DNA of 64,000 bases, taken from positions 1-64,000 of the forward strand of contig CALKOU010000014.1 in assembly GCA_938092005.1 (NCBI GenBank), written 5' to 3'. The notes beneath the pieces were generated by a model. It made no database searches and was not told where the DNA came from. It saw nothing but the letters and a program-made list of their open reading frames with translations. Made by a program: the position numbers and the translations under genes. How positions within the stretch are numbered: position 1 is the stretch's first letter; every line of letters begins with the position of its first letter. This document shows positions 24,566 to 34,635 of this stretch, piece after piece. The DNA is from an uncultured Flavobacteriaceae bacterium (GTDB lineage Bacteria; Bacteroidota; Bacteroidia; Flavobacteriales; Flavobacteriaceae).

Positions 24566-24931
24566 ATGACAAAGAAAATAAACACAGATATCCTTTTAAC
24601 ACACATAATAGAAGGTATCGAAGAAGTAAAAGGAGAAGACATTAACGTTCTGGATTTACGTGAAATAGAAAACAACGTATGTAAATACTTTGTAGTCTGC
24701 TCTGGCAATTCAAACACACAGGTTCGCGCTATTTCAGGCTCGGTTCAAAAACGTGTAAGTAAAGCTATACACGAAAAGCCGTGGCATGTGGAAGGTCTAG
24801 ACACAAGTGAATGGGTTCTTATGGACTTTGTGGATGTTGTCGTGCACATTTTTCAAAAACACACACGCTCTCATTACGATATCGAGTCGCTTTGGGGCGA
24901 TGCAAAGCAAACACTAATAGCCTCTAAATAA
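24566..24931 (+). CDS. rsfS: Ribosome silencing factor RsfS
   Basis: 121 residues, Iojap/RsfS family: VLDLREIENNVCKYFVVCSG, then WHVEGLDTSEWVLMDFVDVVVHIF and YDIESLWGDA. RsfS binds uL14 and blocks subunit joining when nutrients are short. It lies 6 nt before ftsH, a conserved pairing in Bacteroidota. It is divergent from birA. Confidence 0.95.
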   Translation: MTKKINTDILLTHIIEGIEEVKGEDINVLDLREIENNVCKYFVVCSGNSNTQVRAISGSVQKRVSKAIHEKPWHVEGLDTSEWVLMDFVDVVVHIFQKHTRSHYDIESLWGDAKQTLIASK

Positions 24932-24937
24932 TTTATA

Positions 24938-26950
24938 ATGGCGAAGAAAAAAGAAAAAACACCACCAAAAAAACCTGCTATAAACTCGTATTGGTTATAC
25001 GCCAGCATCATTCTTTTCTTTTTGGGGATGTCGTTTTTTGGAGGCGGTAATGATTTGAGTGAAGACCAAAAAATCAATATTTCAACATTTGAGCATTATT
25101 TAAATGATGGCGAGGTAAGTCGCGTTGTTGTCATTAATAAAAATCTAGCTCAAGTCACATTAACAGAAGCTGCGCTTCAAGAAACCAAACACAGCAAAGC
25201 TGAAAAAACTGACTTGCTAGGACGTAAAAACAGTAGTGGTCCCCACTATCAATTTGAAGTTGGAAATCTTGAATTATTCCAAAAGAAACTAGAGACTGCC
25301 GAGAAAAAAGGGGTAGTGTTTTCTTACGAATTTAAGACTGTTGAAAATCGTTGGTTAGACGTACTGTTAGGTTTTTTACCCTTGATTCTTATCATTGCAG
25401 TTTGGTTGTTTATTATGCGTAGAATGTCGGGGGGTGGAGCTGGCGGCGGCGGTGCACAAATTTTTAACATTGGCAAGTCCAAGGCCAAGCTTTTTGACGA
25501 AAAAACAGATGTTAAAATAACGTTCAAGGATGTTGCAGGACTAGAAGGAGCCAAAGAAGAAGTACAAGAAATTGTAGACTTCCTTAAAAACCCTAATAAA
25601 TATACGATTCTTGGAGGAAAAATTCCAAAAGGAGCTTTACTTGTTGGGCCTCCGGGTACGGGAAAAACATTGTTGGCAAAGGCAGTAGCTGGAGAAGCTA
25701 AAGTACCGTTCTTCTCATTGTCAGGCTCTGATTTTGTTGAGATGTTTGTAGGTGTAGGTGCCTCCCGTGTGCGAGACTTATTTAAGCAAGCCAAAGATAA
25801 ATCACCAGCCATTATTTTTATCGACGAGATCGATGCCATTGGTCGTGCCAGAGGAAAGAATAATATCACAGGCTCTAACGATGAGCGTGAAAACACTTTA
25901 AATCAACTCTTAACCGAAATGGATGGGTTTGGTACCAACACAAATGTTATTGTGATTGCTGCTACTAACCGTGCTGATGTTCTTGACAAAGCACTCATGC
26001 GTGCTGGGCGATTTGACAGACAGATATATGTTGACTTACCTGATTTGAGAGAGCGCAAGGAAATTTTTAAAGTTCACTTAAAACCATTAAAAGCTGATCC
26101 AAAACTTGATGTGGATTTCTTAGCCAAACAAACGCCAGGATTTTCTGGTGCTGACATTGCTAATGTTTGTAATGAGTCTGCGTTAATTGCAGCACGAAAT
26201 AACAAAAAGAAGGTAGGACGACAAGACTTCTTGGATGCTGTTGACCGAATTGTTGGCGGACTTGAAAAGAAAAGTAAGATTATCACTCCAGAGGAGAAAA
26301 AAACCATTGCCTTTCACGAAGCAGGTCATGCTACGGTAAGTTGGATGCTCGAACACGCAGCGCCACTGGTAAAAGTAACCATAGTGCCAAGAGGACAATC
26401 TCTAGGTGCCGCTTGGTATTTGCCAGAAGAACGCCAAATTGTACGTACCGAGCAAATGCAAGATGAAATGTGTGCCACTTTGGGTGGGCGAGCAGCTGAA
26501 AGCATCATTTTCGATAAAATATCCACTGGTGCTCTTAGCGATCTTGTGAAAGTTACACAGCAAGCTAGAGCCATGGTCACAATTTACGGTTTAAACAACA
26601 AGATTGGAAACATAACCTATTATCAAACCAACGACGGAGAATATGGTTTTACAAAACCCTACTCCGAAGAGACCGCAAAGGTCATTGATGCTGAGATTTC
26701 GTCAATTGTAGAGCAAGAATACAAGAGAGCGATCAAAATCCTTAAAAAGCATAAAGACAAACTCACAGAACTTGCAGAGCATCTTTTGGAAAAGGAAGTT
26801 ATTTTTAAAGACGATTTAGAACGTATTTTTGGAAAACGACCTTTTGACAAACCAGAAGAGGTAGAGGAACCAAAAGAAAAAACAACAAAGACAAGTACTT
26901 CCAAAACGAAGGAGTCTAAAGAATCTCCTGAAACAAATGATGCGAACTAA
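24938..26950 (+). CDS. ftsH: ATP-dependent zinc metalloprotease FtsH
   Basis: 670 residues. Two N-terminal membrane helices (about residues 20-38 and 140-160) flank a periplasmic domain. The AAA+ module has Walker A GPPGTGKT (about 237-244), Walker B IIFIDEID and the [23 protein letters not shown]. The protease domain has FHEAGHAT (HExxH, about residue 460). It degrades damaged membrane proteins and some regulators. A Gly-rich stretch follows the second helix, and the C-terminus is a Lys/Glu/Thr-rich tail, as in other members of this phylum. Confidence 0.97.
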   Translation: MAKKKEKTPPKKPAINSYWLYASIILFFLGMSFFGGGNDLSEDQKINISTFEHYLNDGEVSRVVVINKNLAQVTLTEAALQETKHSKAEKTDLLGRKNSSGPHYQFEVGNLELFQKKLETAEKKGVVFSYEFKTVENRWLDVLLGFLPLILIIAVWLFIMRRMSGGGAGGGGAQIFNIGKSKAKLFDEKTDVKITFKDVAGLEGAKEEVQEIVDFLKNPNKYTILGGKIPKGALLVGPPGTGKTLLAKAVAGEAKVPFFSLSGSDFVEMFVGVGASRVRDLFKQAKDKSPAIIFIDEIDAIGRARGKNNITGSNDERENTLNQLLTEMDGFGTNTNVIVIAATNRADVLDKALMRAGRFDRQIYVDLPDLRERKEIFKVHLKPLKADPKLDVDFLAKQTPGFSGADIANVCNESALIAARNNKKKVGRQDFLDAVDRIVGGLEKKSKIITPEEKKTIAFHEAGHATVSWMLEHAAPLVKVTIVPRGQSLGAAWYLPEERQIVRTEQMQDEMCATLGGRAAESIIFDKISTGALSDLVKVTQQARAMVTIYGLNNKIGNITYYQTNDGEYGFTKPYSEETAKVIDAEISSIVEQEYKRAIKILKKHKDKLTELAEHLLEKEVIFKDDLERIFGKRPFDKPEEVEEPKEKTTKTSTSKTKESKESPETNDAN

Positions 26951-26987
26951 TTTGTGATTTGTTACCTTTGTGTAACAACCCTTATTT

Positions 26988-27599
26988 GTGAGTACATTTT
27001 GGTCAAATCTTTTTGGAAAAAAACAGGCTGCTAAAGAAGAGCCGGCGGAAGATGTTCGCGGGCCTCATATGCCCCACAAAGAACTTCCCATAGAGCAAGT
27101 GTATGCAGAAAAATTTACGGCTTGTGGCGGAAAGTTTATCTATTGTGAAACTATAGCGCAGGCTAAAGATGCTTTTCTTTCCTTTGTTAGTGAATATCCT
27201 ACAGAAATACGTGAATTGTTTTGCCTAGACGCAGCTTTAGCAAAAAAATTAGATGTAGGCATCACACTTACCAAAACAAATCTCAATGCAAAAGTTATGT
27301 TATGCAGCTGTGAAGCTCTTGTTGCATATGATGGGAGCATTGTCGTTTGTGAACGGCAATTAGGCTCTAATAAATTATCCGACCTCCCCGAAACACTTGT
27401 TATTCTTGCAGGAACACGACAATTTTCAAAAACTGTATCAGAAGGATTAAAAAGCATCAAACACCGCTTTGCCGAAAACATCCCGCTCAACATAACTTCA
27501 ATAAAGCAATTTAAAACGGATGTTATGAGTGAAGAAAATTACATGAACTACGGCAGTAGTGTAAAAGAAGTATACTTGCTATTACTTGAAGATTTTTAA
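26988..27599 (+). CDS. LUD domain (LutC/YkgG-like) protein
   Basis: 203 residues from GTG 26988. The first 45 residues are charged. The rest matches the LUD fold: CDAALAKKLDVGITLTKTNL, ALVAYDGSIVVCE and VILAGTRQFSKTVSEGL. LutC takes part in lactate oxidation in Bacillus, but stand-alone LUD genes between ftsH and cdsA in Flavobacteriia have no assigned function that I know. A TACCTTTG box at 26963-26970 may give extra expression. It overlaps cdsA by 1 nt. Confidence 0.78.
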   Translation: MSTFWSNLFGKKQAAKEEPAEDVRGPHMPHKELPIEQVYAEKFTACGGKFIYCETIAQAKDAFLSFVSEYPTEIRELFCLDAALAKKLDVGITLTKTNLNAKVMLCSCEALVAYDGSIVVCERQLGSNKLSDLPETLVILAGTRQFSKTVSEGLKSIKHRFAENIPLNITSIKQFKTDVMSEENYMNYGSSVKEVYLLLLEDF

Positions 27600-28381
27600 T
27601 GAATTTTTTACTCCGCGCATTAACATCATTTGTATATGTTGGGCTACTTCTTGGGAGTCTCTATCTAAATGCTATTTTTTTTATCGTTGTCCTGTGTAGT
27701 ATGGCCATTATTGCGCAATCTGAATTGCACAAAATGACCAAAATAAAGTTTGCATTTGGATATCTTTTTTTTCCTTTAATTACCACAGCAGCATATTTTA
27801 TTTCTGAACTATATCCTTTTATATTGGGTGCTGGGATACTGGGAACGCTTGTACTCTTTATCTTTTATGTGAAGCAGCAACAATCGAAATACAACAAAAC
27901 CGTCCTTTATTTTTTAAGCATCTTCCAAATATGCATACCAATGGTATTGCTCGCACTATTAGGAGCTACTAATGCCCTTTTTGTGCTGTGTTTTTTTGGA
28001 GCTATATGGCTCAATGATACAGGAGCTTATATTATCGGTTCTTTATTTGGGAAACGAAAATTAGCACCATCTATTTCGCCTAACAAAACAATTGAAGGAA
28101 CCCTTGGAGGCGTATTCATTGCCACATTATTAATGGTGTATTTTATACGTCTAAACATTGATTCTCCACATTACATATTTTGGATAGCCATTTTTATCAT
28201 CACAGCAGTTTTGGGTGCTTTGGGCGATTTGGCGCAGTCTAAAATCAAACGCCTATACGGGGTAAAAGATAGCGGAAGTATCTTGCCTGGGCATGGAGGA
28301 ATTTACGATCGGATTGACAGCACTATATTTGCCGCTCCCGTGTTTATTATATTATTGAATTTATTTGGATATGTTTCATAA
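27599..28381 (+). CDS. cdsA: Phosphatidate cytidylyltransferase (CDP-DAG synthase)
   Basis: 260 residues, about eight membrane segments. The family signature is present in SPNKTIEGTLGGV and, near the C-terminus, GDLAQSKIKRLYGVKD with LPGHGGIYDRID. It makes CDP-diacylglycerol from phosphatidate and CTP, the branch point to PE and PG. It is coupled to LUD upstream (1-nt overlap) and to psd downstream (11-nt overlap). Confidence 0.95.
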   Translation: MNFLLRALTSFVYVGLLLGSLYLNAIFFIVVLCSMAIIAQSELHKMTKIKFAFGYLFFPLITTAAYFISELYPFILGAGILGTLVLFIFYVKQQQSKYNKTVLYFLSIFQICIPMVLLALLGATNALFVLCFFGAIWLNDTGAYIIGSLFGKRKLAPSISPNKTIEGTLGGVFIATLLMVYFIRLNIDSPHYIFWIAIFIITAVLGALGDLAQSKIKRLYGVKDSGSILPGHGGIYDRIDSTIFAAPVFIILLNLFGYVS

Positions 28382-29030
28382 AGAAGGGTTTACCATCATT
28401 ATTACAAGTTTCGTCATCATTGCAACTGCTGCTCTATTAGTGGAACAATTTGTTGCCATAAAATGGTTGCGTCTTGCTGTACAATGCAGCTTACTGGTGT
28501 TTTTGGTGTTGGTGTTGCAATTTTTCAGAAATCCTAGTAGACCGCCACTTGAGCTACATGATGCTGTGGTTTCCCCTGTGGATGGAAAAGTAGTTATTGT
28601 TGAAGAAGTAGAAGAACCCGAATACTTCAAAGGAAAACGATTACAGGTATCCATTTTCATGTCGCCGCTCAATGTTCATGTGACACGATATCCCGTTTCA
28701 GGAAAGGTGGTGTTTAGTAAGTACCACCCAGGGAAATACTTGGTTGCTTGGCATCCAAAGTCATCAACACTAAACGAACGAACTACCATTGTTGTTGACA
28801 ATCCAACTTACGGTGAGGTACTTCACCGTCAAATTGCCGGAGCGGTAGCGCGACGTATTGTAAATTATGCTGAGGAAGGACAACAAGTAGCACAGGGGAC
28901 TGATGCTGGTTTCATCAAATTTGGATCACGGGTTGATGTTTTTCTACCCCCCAAAACGAAAGTACTCGTTAAAGAGGGTCAGAAAGTAAAAGGAGGCGTA
29001 ACTATTATTAGCTCAGCTTCCAAGTACTAA
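28371..29030 (+). CDS. psd: Phosphatidylserine decarboxylase proenzyme
   Basis: 219 residues from ATG 28371, overlapping the cdsA end by 11 nt. An upstream TTG at 28365 is less likely. The short archaeal-type PSD layout is seen: two N-terminal hydrophobic helices, VVSPVDGKVVIVEE, FMSPLNVHVTRYPVSG, and the self-cleavage region IKFGSRVDVFLP, where the Ser becomes the pyruvoyl group. It makes phosphatidylethanolamine. Next to cdsA it forms a phospholipid unit. Its stop overlaps the valS stop by 4 nt. Confidence 0.93.
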   Translation: MFHKEGFTIIITSFVIIATAALLVEQFVAIKWLRLAVQCSLLVFLVLVLQFFRNPSRPPLELHDAVVSPVDGKVVIVEEVEEPEYFKGKRLQVSIFMSPLNVHVTRYPVSGKVVFSKYHPGKYLVAWHPKSSTLNERTTIVVDNPTYGEVLHRQIAGAVARRIVNYAEEGQQVAQGTDAGFIKFGSRVDVFLPPKTKVLVKEGQKVKGGVTIISSASKY

Positions 29031-31645
29031 TCCATAGCTAAACGCGCTTTTAAAGCCGTGATTTTTGCTGCTGCATCAGCGGCTTTTTTTCGTTCCATAG
29101 CTACTACCTTTTCAGGTGCGTTTGACACAAAACGTTCATTGGAGAGTTTTTTCTCAACAGCCGCTAAAAATCCTTGTTGGTAAGCCAACTCTTCTTTCAT
29201 TTTTTTAAGCTCCTCCTCAATATTAGATGCTGCCACGGGAACAAAATATTCTAAGGCATTCACTCGAAATGAAACGGCTTGATCAGGGGTTTGTGCCACC
29301 TGCTCCCAAGAAGTTACATGCACCAGTTTTTCAACCACAAGGCGTAACGAAATCTGGTCTTGATCCGTTTCCATTAGGCGCAAAGGCTCTTTGAAGGATA
29401 TATTTTGATTTTTACGAACGGTACGCAATTGCGCAACAAGTTCAGCGGTATGTTCAAAACGATTCAAAATAGCGGTATCTATTTCTTGTTTTGCAGGCCA
29501 ATCCGATACAATAAGTGCCTGATCTGTAGCACGACTTTTTAACGCATGCCAAAGCTCCTCAGTCAAGAAAGGCATAAATGGATGTAAAACACGTAGGTTG
29601 TCTTCAAAAAGCGTACACACTTTTTGATAAGTGGCCTTATCAATTCCTGTATTGTATGCAGGTTTGACAATTTCTAAAAGCCATGAGCAAAAATCATCCC
29701 AAATGAGCTTATAGGTTGTCATCAGCGCATCTGAAATACGGTATTTACTAAAGTGATCGTCAATAGTAGCTAGTGTTTGTTGAAACTTAGCCGAATACCA
29801 TTCAATACCCACCGTAGCTGTAGCGCAAGGTTTTAGGCTATCATCGACATTCCAGCTTTGCACCAATCGAAAGGCATTCCAAATTTTATTGGCAAAGTTT
29901 TTTCCTTGCTGACATAAGTTTTCATCAAAAAGCAAGTCGTTTCCTGCTGCGGCACTAAGTAGAAGACCAACACGGACACCATCGGCACCATAGGACTCCA
30001 TAAGTTTAATTGCGTCTGGTGAATTACCCAACTGTTTCGACATTTTACGTCCTTGACCATCGCGCACTAGACCCGTGAGATAAACATGTGAAAATGGTTT
30101 TTCATCACGAAGTTCGTAGCCAGACATGATCATGCGAGCTACCCAAAAAAACAATATATCCGGACCCGTTACCAATTCCTGTGTAGGATAGTAATAGGAA
30201 ATCTCCTCGTTATCTGGCTCCAGTACTCCGTTAAACACGGATATTGGCCATAACCACGAAGAAAACCAAGTGTCAAGCACATCGGGGTCTTGCGTCAAAT
30301 CGTCAAGCGTCAAATTGGGGTTATTGCTTTTCATTTTAGCCTTTTCGAGTGCCTCGTCTTTGGTGGCAGCTACCACAACCTCTTCTTTGCTTTGACCGTA
30401 ATAATACGCTGGAATTTGGTGCCCCCACCATAACTGTCTCGAGATATTCCAATCACGAATATTGTTCATCCAGTGACGATAGGTATTGATGAATTTTTTG
30501 GGTACTAACTGTACATCCCCATTTTCAACCGCATCTATAGCGGGCTTTGCCAAAGATTCCATTTTTAAAAACCACTGGTCGGAAAGGCGTGGCTCAACAA
30601 CCGCTTTTGTTCGTTCCGAAGTACCCACTTTATGCATGTGTGGCGTTACTTTAACAAGAAATCCTGCGGCTTCTAATTCTTTTACAACAGCTTTTCTCAC
30701 TGCAAAACGATCTTTTCCTTCGTGGTGTAATCCTTGATGATTAAGGGTTGCGTTGGCATTAAAAACATCAATGATGTCAAGTTTATGTTTTTCGCCCAAC
30801 ATCTTGTCATTTTCGTCGTGAGCAGGAGTCACTTTCAAACAGCCGGTCCCTAGCTCTGTACTAACATAATCGTCCGTGATAATGGGAACTACTCTGTTAA
30901 CAATGGGGACTATGGCTTTTTTACCATGTAGAGCAAGATAACGCTCATCTTCGGGATGTATGGCCACAGCGGTATCTCCAAAAAGCGTTTCGGGACGTGT
31001 AGTGGCAACGACTACTTTTTCGTCGCTTCCTTCCACCGCATAAGCTATATGATATAAATTACCTTGGCGTTCCTCATAAATCACTTCTTCATCGGACAGC
31101 GTTGTGAGTGCTTCTGGATCCCAGTGCACCATACGAAACCCTCTGTAAATCATTCCTTTCTCATATAAGTCAACAAAGGTTTTAAGAACTGATGCTGACA
31201 TGTCGGGGTCTAATGTGAACTTGGTGCGTTCCCAATCACAAGAACAGCCTAATTTTTTTAATTGTTCTAAAATAATCCCGCCATGCTCATGGGTCCACTC
31301 CCACGCATGCTCCAAAAATGCTTCACGTCCAATTGCGGCTTTATCTATTCCTTGATCTTTTAGCTTATTTACAACCTTTGCTTCGGTTGCAATTGATGCA
31401 TGGTCGGTGCCAGGCACCCAACAAGCATTATACCCTCGCATTCGCGCACGTCGTATAAGCACATCTTGAAGGGTGTTGTTCATCAAGTGACCCATGTGCA
31501 ACACACCCGTTACATTTGGCGGAGGAATAACAATGGTGTAAGGCTTACGTGCATCAGGGGTTGAATGAAAATATTTGTTTTCAGTCCAGTAGTCATACCA
31601 CTTTTGTTCTACGTTAATGGGAGTGAATTTTGAAGGTATGGACAT
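29027..31645 (-). CDS. valS: Valyl-tRNA synthetase
   Basis: 872 residues from ATG 31645 (MSIPSKFTPINVEQKWYDYW). It is a class I synthetase: HIGH-type PNVTGVLHMGHLMN, KMSKQLGNSPD (KMSKS loop), the editing domain with TTRPETLFGDTAVAIHP, and a C-terminal coiled coil (LKKMKEELAYQQGFLAAVEK). The frame is open to 31678, but a -7 box at 31666-31673 lies inside that extension, so the internal ATG is chosen. Confidence 0.96.
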   Translation of the reverse strand: MSIPSKFTPINVEQKWYDYWTENKYFHSTPDARKPYTIVIPPPNVTGVLHMGHLMNNTLQDVLIRRARMRGYNACWVPGTDHASIATEAKVVNKLKDQGIDKAAIGREAFLEHAWEWTHEHGGIILEQLKKLGCSCDWERTKFTLDPDMSASVLKTFVDLYEKGMIYRGFRMVHWDPEALTTLSDEEVIYEERQGNLYHIAYAVEGSDEKVVVATTRPETLFGDTAVAIHPEDERYLALHGKKAIVPIVNRVVPIITDDYVSTELGTGCLKVTPAHDENDKMLGEKHKLDIIDVFNANATLNHQGLHHEGKDRFAVRKAVVKELEAAGFLVKVTPHMHKVGTSERTKAVVEPRLSDQWFLKMESLAKPAIDAVENGDVQLVPKKFINTYRHWMNNIRDWNISRQLWWGHQIPAYYYGQSKEEVVVAATKDEALEKAKMKSNNPNLTLDDLTQDPDVLDTWFSSWLWPISVFNGVLEPDNEEISYYYPTQELVTGPDILFFWVARMIMSGYELRDEKPFSHVYLTGLVRDGQGRKMSKQLGNSPDAIKLMESYGADGVRVGLLLSAAAGNDLLFDENLCQQGKNFANKIWNAFRLVQSWNVDDSLKPCATATVGIEWYSAKFQQTLATIDDHFSKYRISDALMTTYKLIWDDFCSWLLEIVKPAYNTGIDKATYQKVCTLFEDNLRVLHPFMPFLTEELWHALKSRATDQALIVSDWPAKQEIDTAILNRFEHTAELVAQLRTVRKNQNISFKEPLRLMETDQDQISLRLVVEKLVHVTSWEQVAQTPDQAVSFRVNALEYFVPVAASNIEEELKKMKEELAYQQGFLAAVEKKLSNERFVSNAPEKVVAMERKKAADAAAKITALKARLAMD

Positions 31646-31665
31646 GTATAATAGCTTAATATGCG

Positions 31666-31673
31666 CAAATGTA
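31666..31673 (-). promoter_or_regulatory. -7 box of valS
   Basis: The minus strand reads TACATTTG, 20 nt before the chosen valS ATG (31645). It supports that start over the upstream alternative. No clear TTG at -33. Confidence 0.6.
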
Positions 31674-31754
31674 GGCATCGAAAGGTGAAATTGAAAGCGC
31701 TAATTTTGTACAATTGGTAGTTATGTGTACTTTAGTAAAACCAAATTTACCCTC

Positions 31755-32138
31755 ATGAAGAAAATAATTTTATCTTTTTTTGTTTTAAGCCTTGGCTTTT
31801 TTGCCTGTGCGCAAGAAGTTGCTACCATTACTTTTGACTCCCTTACCATTGATTATGGAACACTTGTCAAAGGCGCTGATGGAGTACGTCAGTTCCGGTT
31901 CACAAACTCTGGAACAGCTGATTTAGAAATAACCCAAGTACGTTCTTCGTGTGGCTGTACGATTCCCAAAAAACCAGAAGCGCCAATAGCGCCTGGAGCA
32001 TCTGATGTTATTGAAGTTGCGTATGACACCAAACGCATTGGTCCGATTCGAAAAACCATAACGGTTGCTTCAAACGCCAGCAATGGTATGGTTGCTTTAA
32101 AGATTAAAGGGGAAGTTGTTGAACCTCCTGTTGAATAA
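31755..32138 (+). CDS. DUF1573 secreted protein (Ig-like)
   Basis: 127 residues from ATG 31755: signal peptide (MKKIILSFFVLSLGFFACAQ) and a single Ig/ASPM-like DUF1573 domain with DYGTLVKGADGVRQFRFTNSG, RSSCGCTIPKKPEAPIAPG and a terminal IKGEV. The conserved CGCT motif is present. The family is abundant and uncharacterised in Bacteroidota, and is exported to the periplasm or surface. A TAATTTTG box lies at 31701-31708. Confidence 0.85.
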   Translation: MKKIILSFFVLSLGFFACAQEVATITFDSLTIDYGTLVKGADGVRQFRFTNSGTADLEITQVRSSCGCTIPKKPEAPIAPGASDVIEVAYDTKRIGPIRKTITVASNASNGMVALKIKGEVVEPPVE

Positions 32139-32188
32139 GTGTACTTTTAAACGCTCATTTTTTGCATCTTTGCAGGCAAACGATTTCA

Positions 32189-33379
32189 ATGCCAATTATT
32201 TCCAAAAAAGGAGCTAATCTGCCCACCTCGCCTATTCGCAAACTAGCAAAGCAAGCCAATCTTGCTAAGGCACGTGGTGTTGAAGTGTATCATCTAAACA
32301 TTGGTCAGCCTGATTTAGCGAGTCCAAAAAGTGCACTTGATGCCATTCGAAATTTTTCGGATAACGTTATTGCTTATGGACCTTCCGAAGGAACCGAATC
32401 CTTTCGCAAAAAACTCGTCTACTATTATCAACAGCACCATATCAACATCAACACAGATGATATATTGGTAACCACAGGAGCGAGCGAAGCCATTATTATG
32501 GCGTTAGATTGCATCACAAACGAAGGCGATGAGCTTATTATCCCAGAGCCATTCTACGCCAATTATGAAACTTTTGCTGCAGCCTGTGGCGTTAAAGTGG
32601 TGGGAATTCCTTCTGATTTTGAAACGCAATTTTCACTACCCCCTATTGATAAAATTGAAGCTGCTATTACCGCAAAAACACGTGCGTTATTCGTCTGTAA
32701 CCCTAATAATCCTTCGGGTTATGTATATAGCAAAACAGAACTCGAAGCCCTTGGGAAATTAGCACTAAAGCATGATTTATTCTTTATTGTTGATGAGGTA
32801 TACCGTGAATTTGTATACGACGGACACCAACATTTGTCAGTAATGCATTTGAACGATTTGTCTGAGCATGCCATTCTGATTGATTCCATGTCTAAACGTT
32901 ATAGCATGTGTGGTGCTAGGATAGGCTGCTTGATTACAAAAAATGAAGATGTCAAGCATGCAGCACTAAAATTTGCACAATCTAGATTGTGCCCGCCTAC
33001 CATTGCCCTTCATGCTTGTGAAGCGGCATTGGATGAACCGCAACAGTACTTGGTCGACGCCATTGACGAATACTTCATCAGAAGAAAAACAGCCGTTGAT
33101 GAACTACAGAAAATTGAAGGAGTGGAAGTAGCCGTGCCCAAAGGTGCTTTTTATTGTTTGGTACGACTACCCGTAAAAGACAGTGATCATTTTGCAAAGT
33201 GGTTGCTGGAATCTTTTGAAGACAATGGTGAAACACTCATGGTTGCACCTGCAAACGGCTTTTTCTCTGGAAACACAGCAGGAAAAGACATGATTCGTAT
33301 TGCTTTTGTTCTAAATGCTCAAAAACTAACCCGAGCCATTGAATTGTTAAAACTTGGATTGGCGGCCTATTCAAAGTAA
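32189..33379 (+). CDS. PLP-dependent aminotransferase (class I/II)
   Basis: 396 residues from ATG 32189 (MPIISKKGANLPTSPIRKLA). It is a fold-type I aminotransferase: LNIGQPDLASP, TTGASEAIIMALD, VCNPNNPSGYVYS, the Asp in FIVDEVYREF, the Schiff-base Lys in DSMSKRYSMCGARIGC, and the C-terminal Arg in MIRIAFVLN. Aspartate or a broad amino acid:2-oxoglutarate activity is likely; the exact substrate is not readable. It ends 19 nt before the murB start. Confidence 0.9.
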   Translation: MPIISKKGANLPTSPIRKLAKQANLAKARGVEVYHLNIGQPDLASPKSALDAIRNFSDNVIAYGPSEGTESFRKKLVYYYQQHHININTDDILVTTGASEAIIMALDCITNEGDELIIPEPFYANYETFAAACGVKVVGIPSDFETQFSLPPIDKIEAAITAKTRALFVCNPNNPSGYVYSKTELEALGKLALKHDLFFIVDEVYREFVYDGHQHLSVMHLNDLSEHAILIDSMSKRYSMCGARIGCLITKNEDVKHAALKFAQSRLCPPTIALHACEAALDEPQQYLVDAIDEYFIRRKTAVDELQKIEGVEVAVPKGAFYCLVRLPVKDSDHFAKWLLESFEDNGETLMVAPANGFFSGNTAGKDMIRIAFVLNAQKLTRAIELLKLGLAAYSK

Positions 33380-33398
33380 TGCTATGGAGGGTAAAAAA

Positions 33399-34400
33399 AT
33401 GATTTCGTTAAAAGAATTCAATACGTTTGGTGTTCAAGCAACTACGCCTCTTTTTAACGAAGTCAAAACAAGCCTAGCTTTACAAGAAGTTATCAAAAAC
33501 AAGAATTATGACAATGCCCTCATTATTGGTGGCGGTAGTAACATATTGCTTTTAGAAGAATTTTCTAGACCTGTAATCAAAATTTCAATTCCTGGCATAC
33601 GCATCATTAATGAAAGTGATAATATGGCTGTGGTTTCAGCAGGTGCTGGGGTGGTTTGGCATGATTTGGTCATGTGGTGTGTAACAAATAATTTGGGGGG
33701 GATCGAAAATTTAAGCCTAATTCCTGGGCTTGTTGGGGCAGCTCCCATCCAAAATATTGGTGCTTATGGTGTTGAATTAAGCGACGTCTTTTTCAATGTT
33801 GTAGCAATTCATCGAAAAACAGGGCACTCAAGAATTTTTGAAGCTGAGGACTGTGCTTTTGGCTATCGAGACTCTGTTTTTAAGCAAGAATTAAAAGACG
33901 AATACATCATCACAACCGTCAGACTTTCATTGACAAAAAAGAATCATGTTCTCAATACATCTTATGGCAATATTAAAGAAAGCCTGGATGAAATGAAAGT
34001 AAAAAACCCCACCATAGATGATATCGCAAAAGCAGTTATTCGCATTAGAAGAAGCAAACTTCCTGATCCTAAATCTTTAGGAAATGCAGGGAGTTTTTTT
34101 AAAAACCCTATTGTTACCCAGACCGAAACAAAGCATTTACTTGAGCAATACCCAAACATGCCCTATTACAGTATTGATGATACTTTTGGTAAAATTCCAG
34201 CTGGGTGGCTAATTGAGCAAGCTGGATTTAAAGGCGCAAAAAACGGAAACGTTGGCATGCATACAAATCAAGCATTAGTGCTCGTAAATTATGGCAATGC
34301 AACTGGAGCATCCCTGTGGGAGTACGCTAAAAAAGTGATGGCAAGCGTCAAAGAAAAATTTGGCATTGAGCTTGAAACTGAAGTTAATATCATACTTTAA
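33399..34400 (+). CDS. murB: UDP-N-acetylenolpyruvoylglucosamine reductase
   Basis: 333 residues from ATG 33399 (MISLKEFNTFGVQA). FAD-binding LIIGGGSNILLLE, GAAPIQNIGAYGVEL, FGYRDSVFK and LGNAGSFFKNP are visible; the long type I (E. coli-like) C-terminal region is present. It reduces the enolpyruvyl group to make UDP-MurNAc. I chose this ATG because GGAGGG lies 6-12 nt upstream, one of the few purine-rich ribosome-binding sites here, and the product starts at the family norm. Confidence 0.95.
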   Translation: MISLKEFNTFGVQATTPLFNEVKTSLALQEVIKNKNYDNALIIGGGSNILLLEEFSRPVIKISIPGIRIINESDNMAVVSAGAGVVWHDLVMWCVTNNLGGIENLSLIPGLVGAAPIQNIGAYGVELSDVFFNVVAIHRKTGHSRIFEAEDCAFGYRDSVFKQELKDEYIITTVRLSLTKKNHVLNTSYGNIKESLDEMKVKNPTIDDIAKAVIRIRRSKLPDPKSLGNAGSFFKNPIVTQTETKHLLEQYPNMPYYSIDDTFGKIPAGWLIEQAGFKGAKNGNVGMHTNQALVLVNYGNATGASLWEYAKKVMASVKEKFGIELETEVNIIL

Positions 34401-34420
34401 ATTTTAACTACATTTAGAAC

Positions 34421-34630
34421 ATGGAACTTTTTATTATAACACTCATTTTACTTGCCTTGGCATTTGCAGGAATAGCCATAAAAATATGGGCAAAAAAAGG
34501 AGGTGAATTTGCTGGTACTTGTGCAAGTCAAAGTCCTTTTTTAAACAAAGAAGGTGAGCCGTGTAGCCTCTGTGGAAAAGTCCCCAGTCAACAAACCGAT
34601 TGTGATCTTCCTAATCCAAAAGACAACTAA
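34421..34630 (+). CDS. Small single-helix membrane protein with Cys-rich tail
   Basis: 69 residues: one N-terminal membrane helix (IITLILLALAFAGIAIKIW) then a soluble tail with four Cys (GTCASQ, PCSLCG, TDCDLP). The CxxC pair and two flanking Cys could bind a metal or form disulfides. Proteins of this type are widespread in Flavobacteriia and unnamed. It lies 5 nt before the ECF sigma factor gene and may be co-expressed with it. Confidence 0.72.
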   Translation: MELFIITLILLALAFAGIAIKIWAKKGGEFAGTCASQSPFLNKEGEPCSLCGKVPSQQTDCDLPNPKDN

Positions 34631-34635
34631 CTACT

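Noticed and set aside
25324-25896. 190-codon open frame on the minus strand opposite ftsH
   Set aside because: It is the antisense shadow of the strongly conserved FtsH AAA+ region, with low-complexity Pro/Ser-rich composition and no family resemblance.
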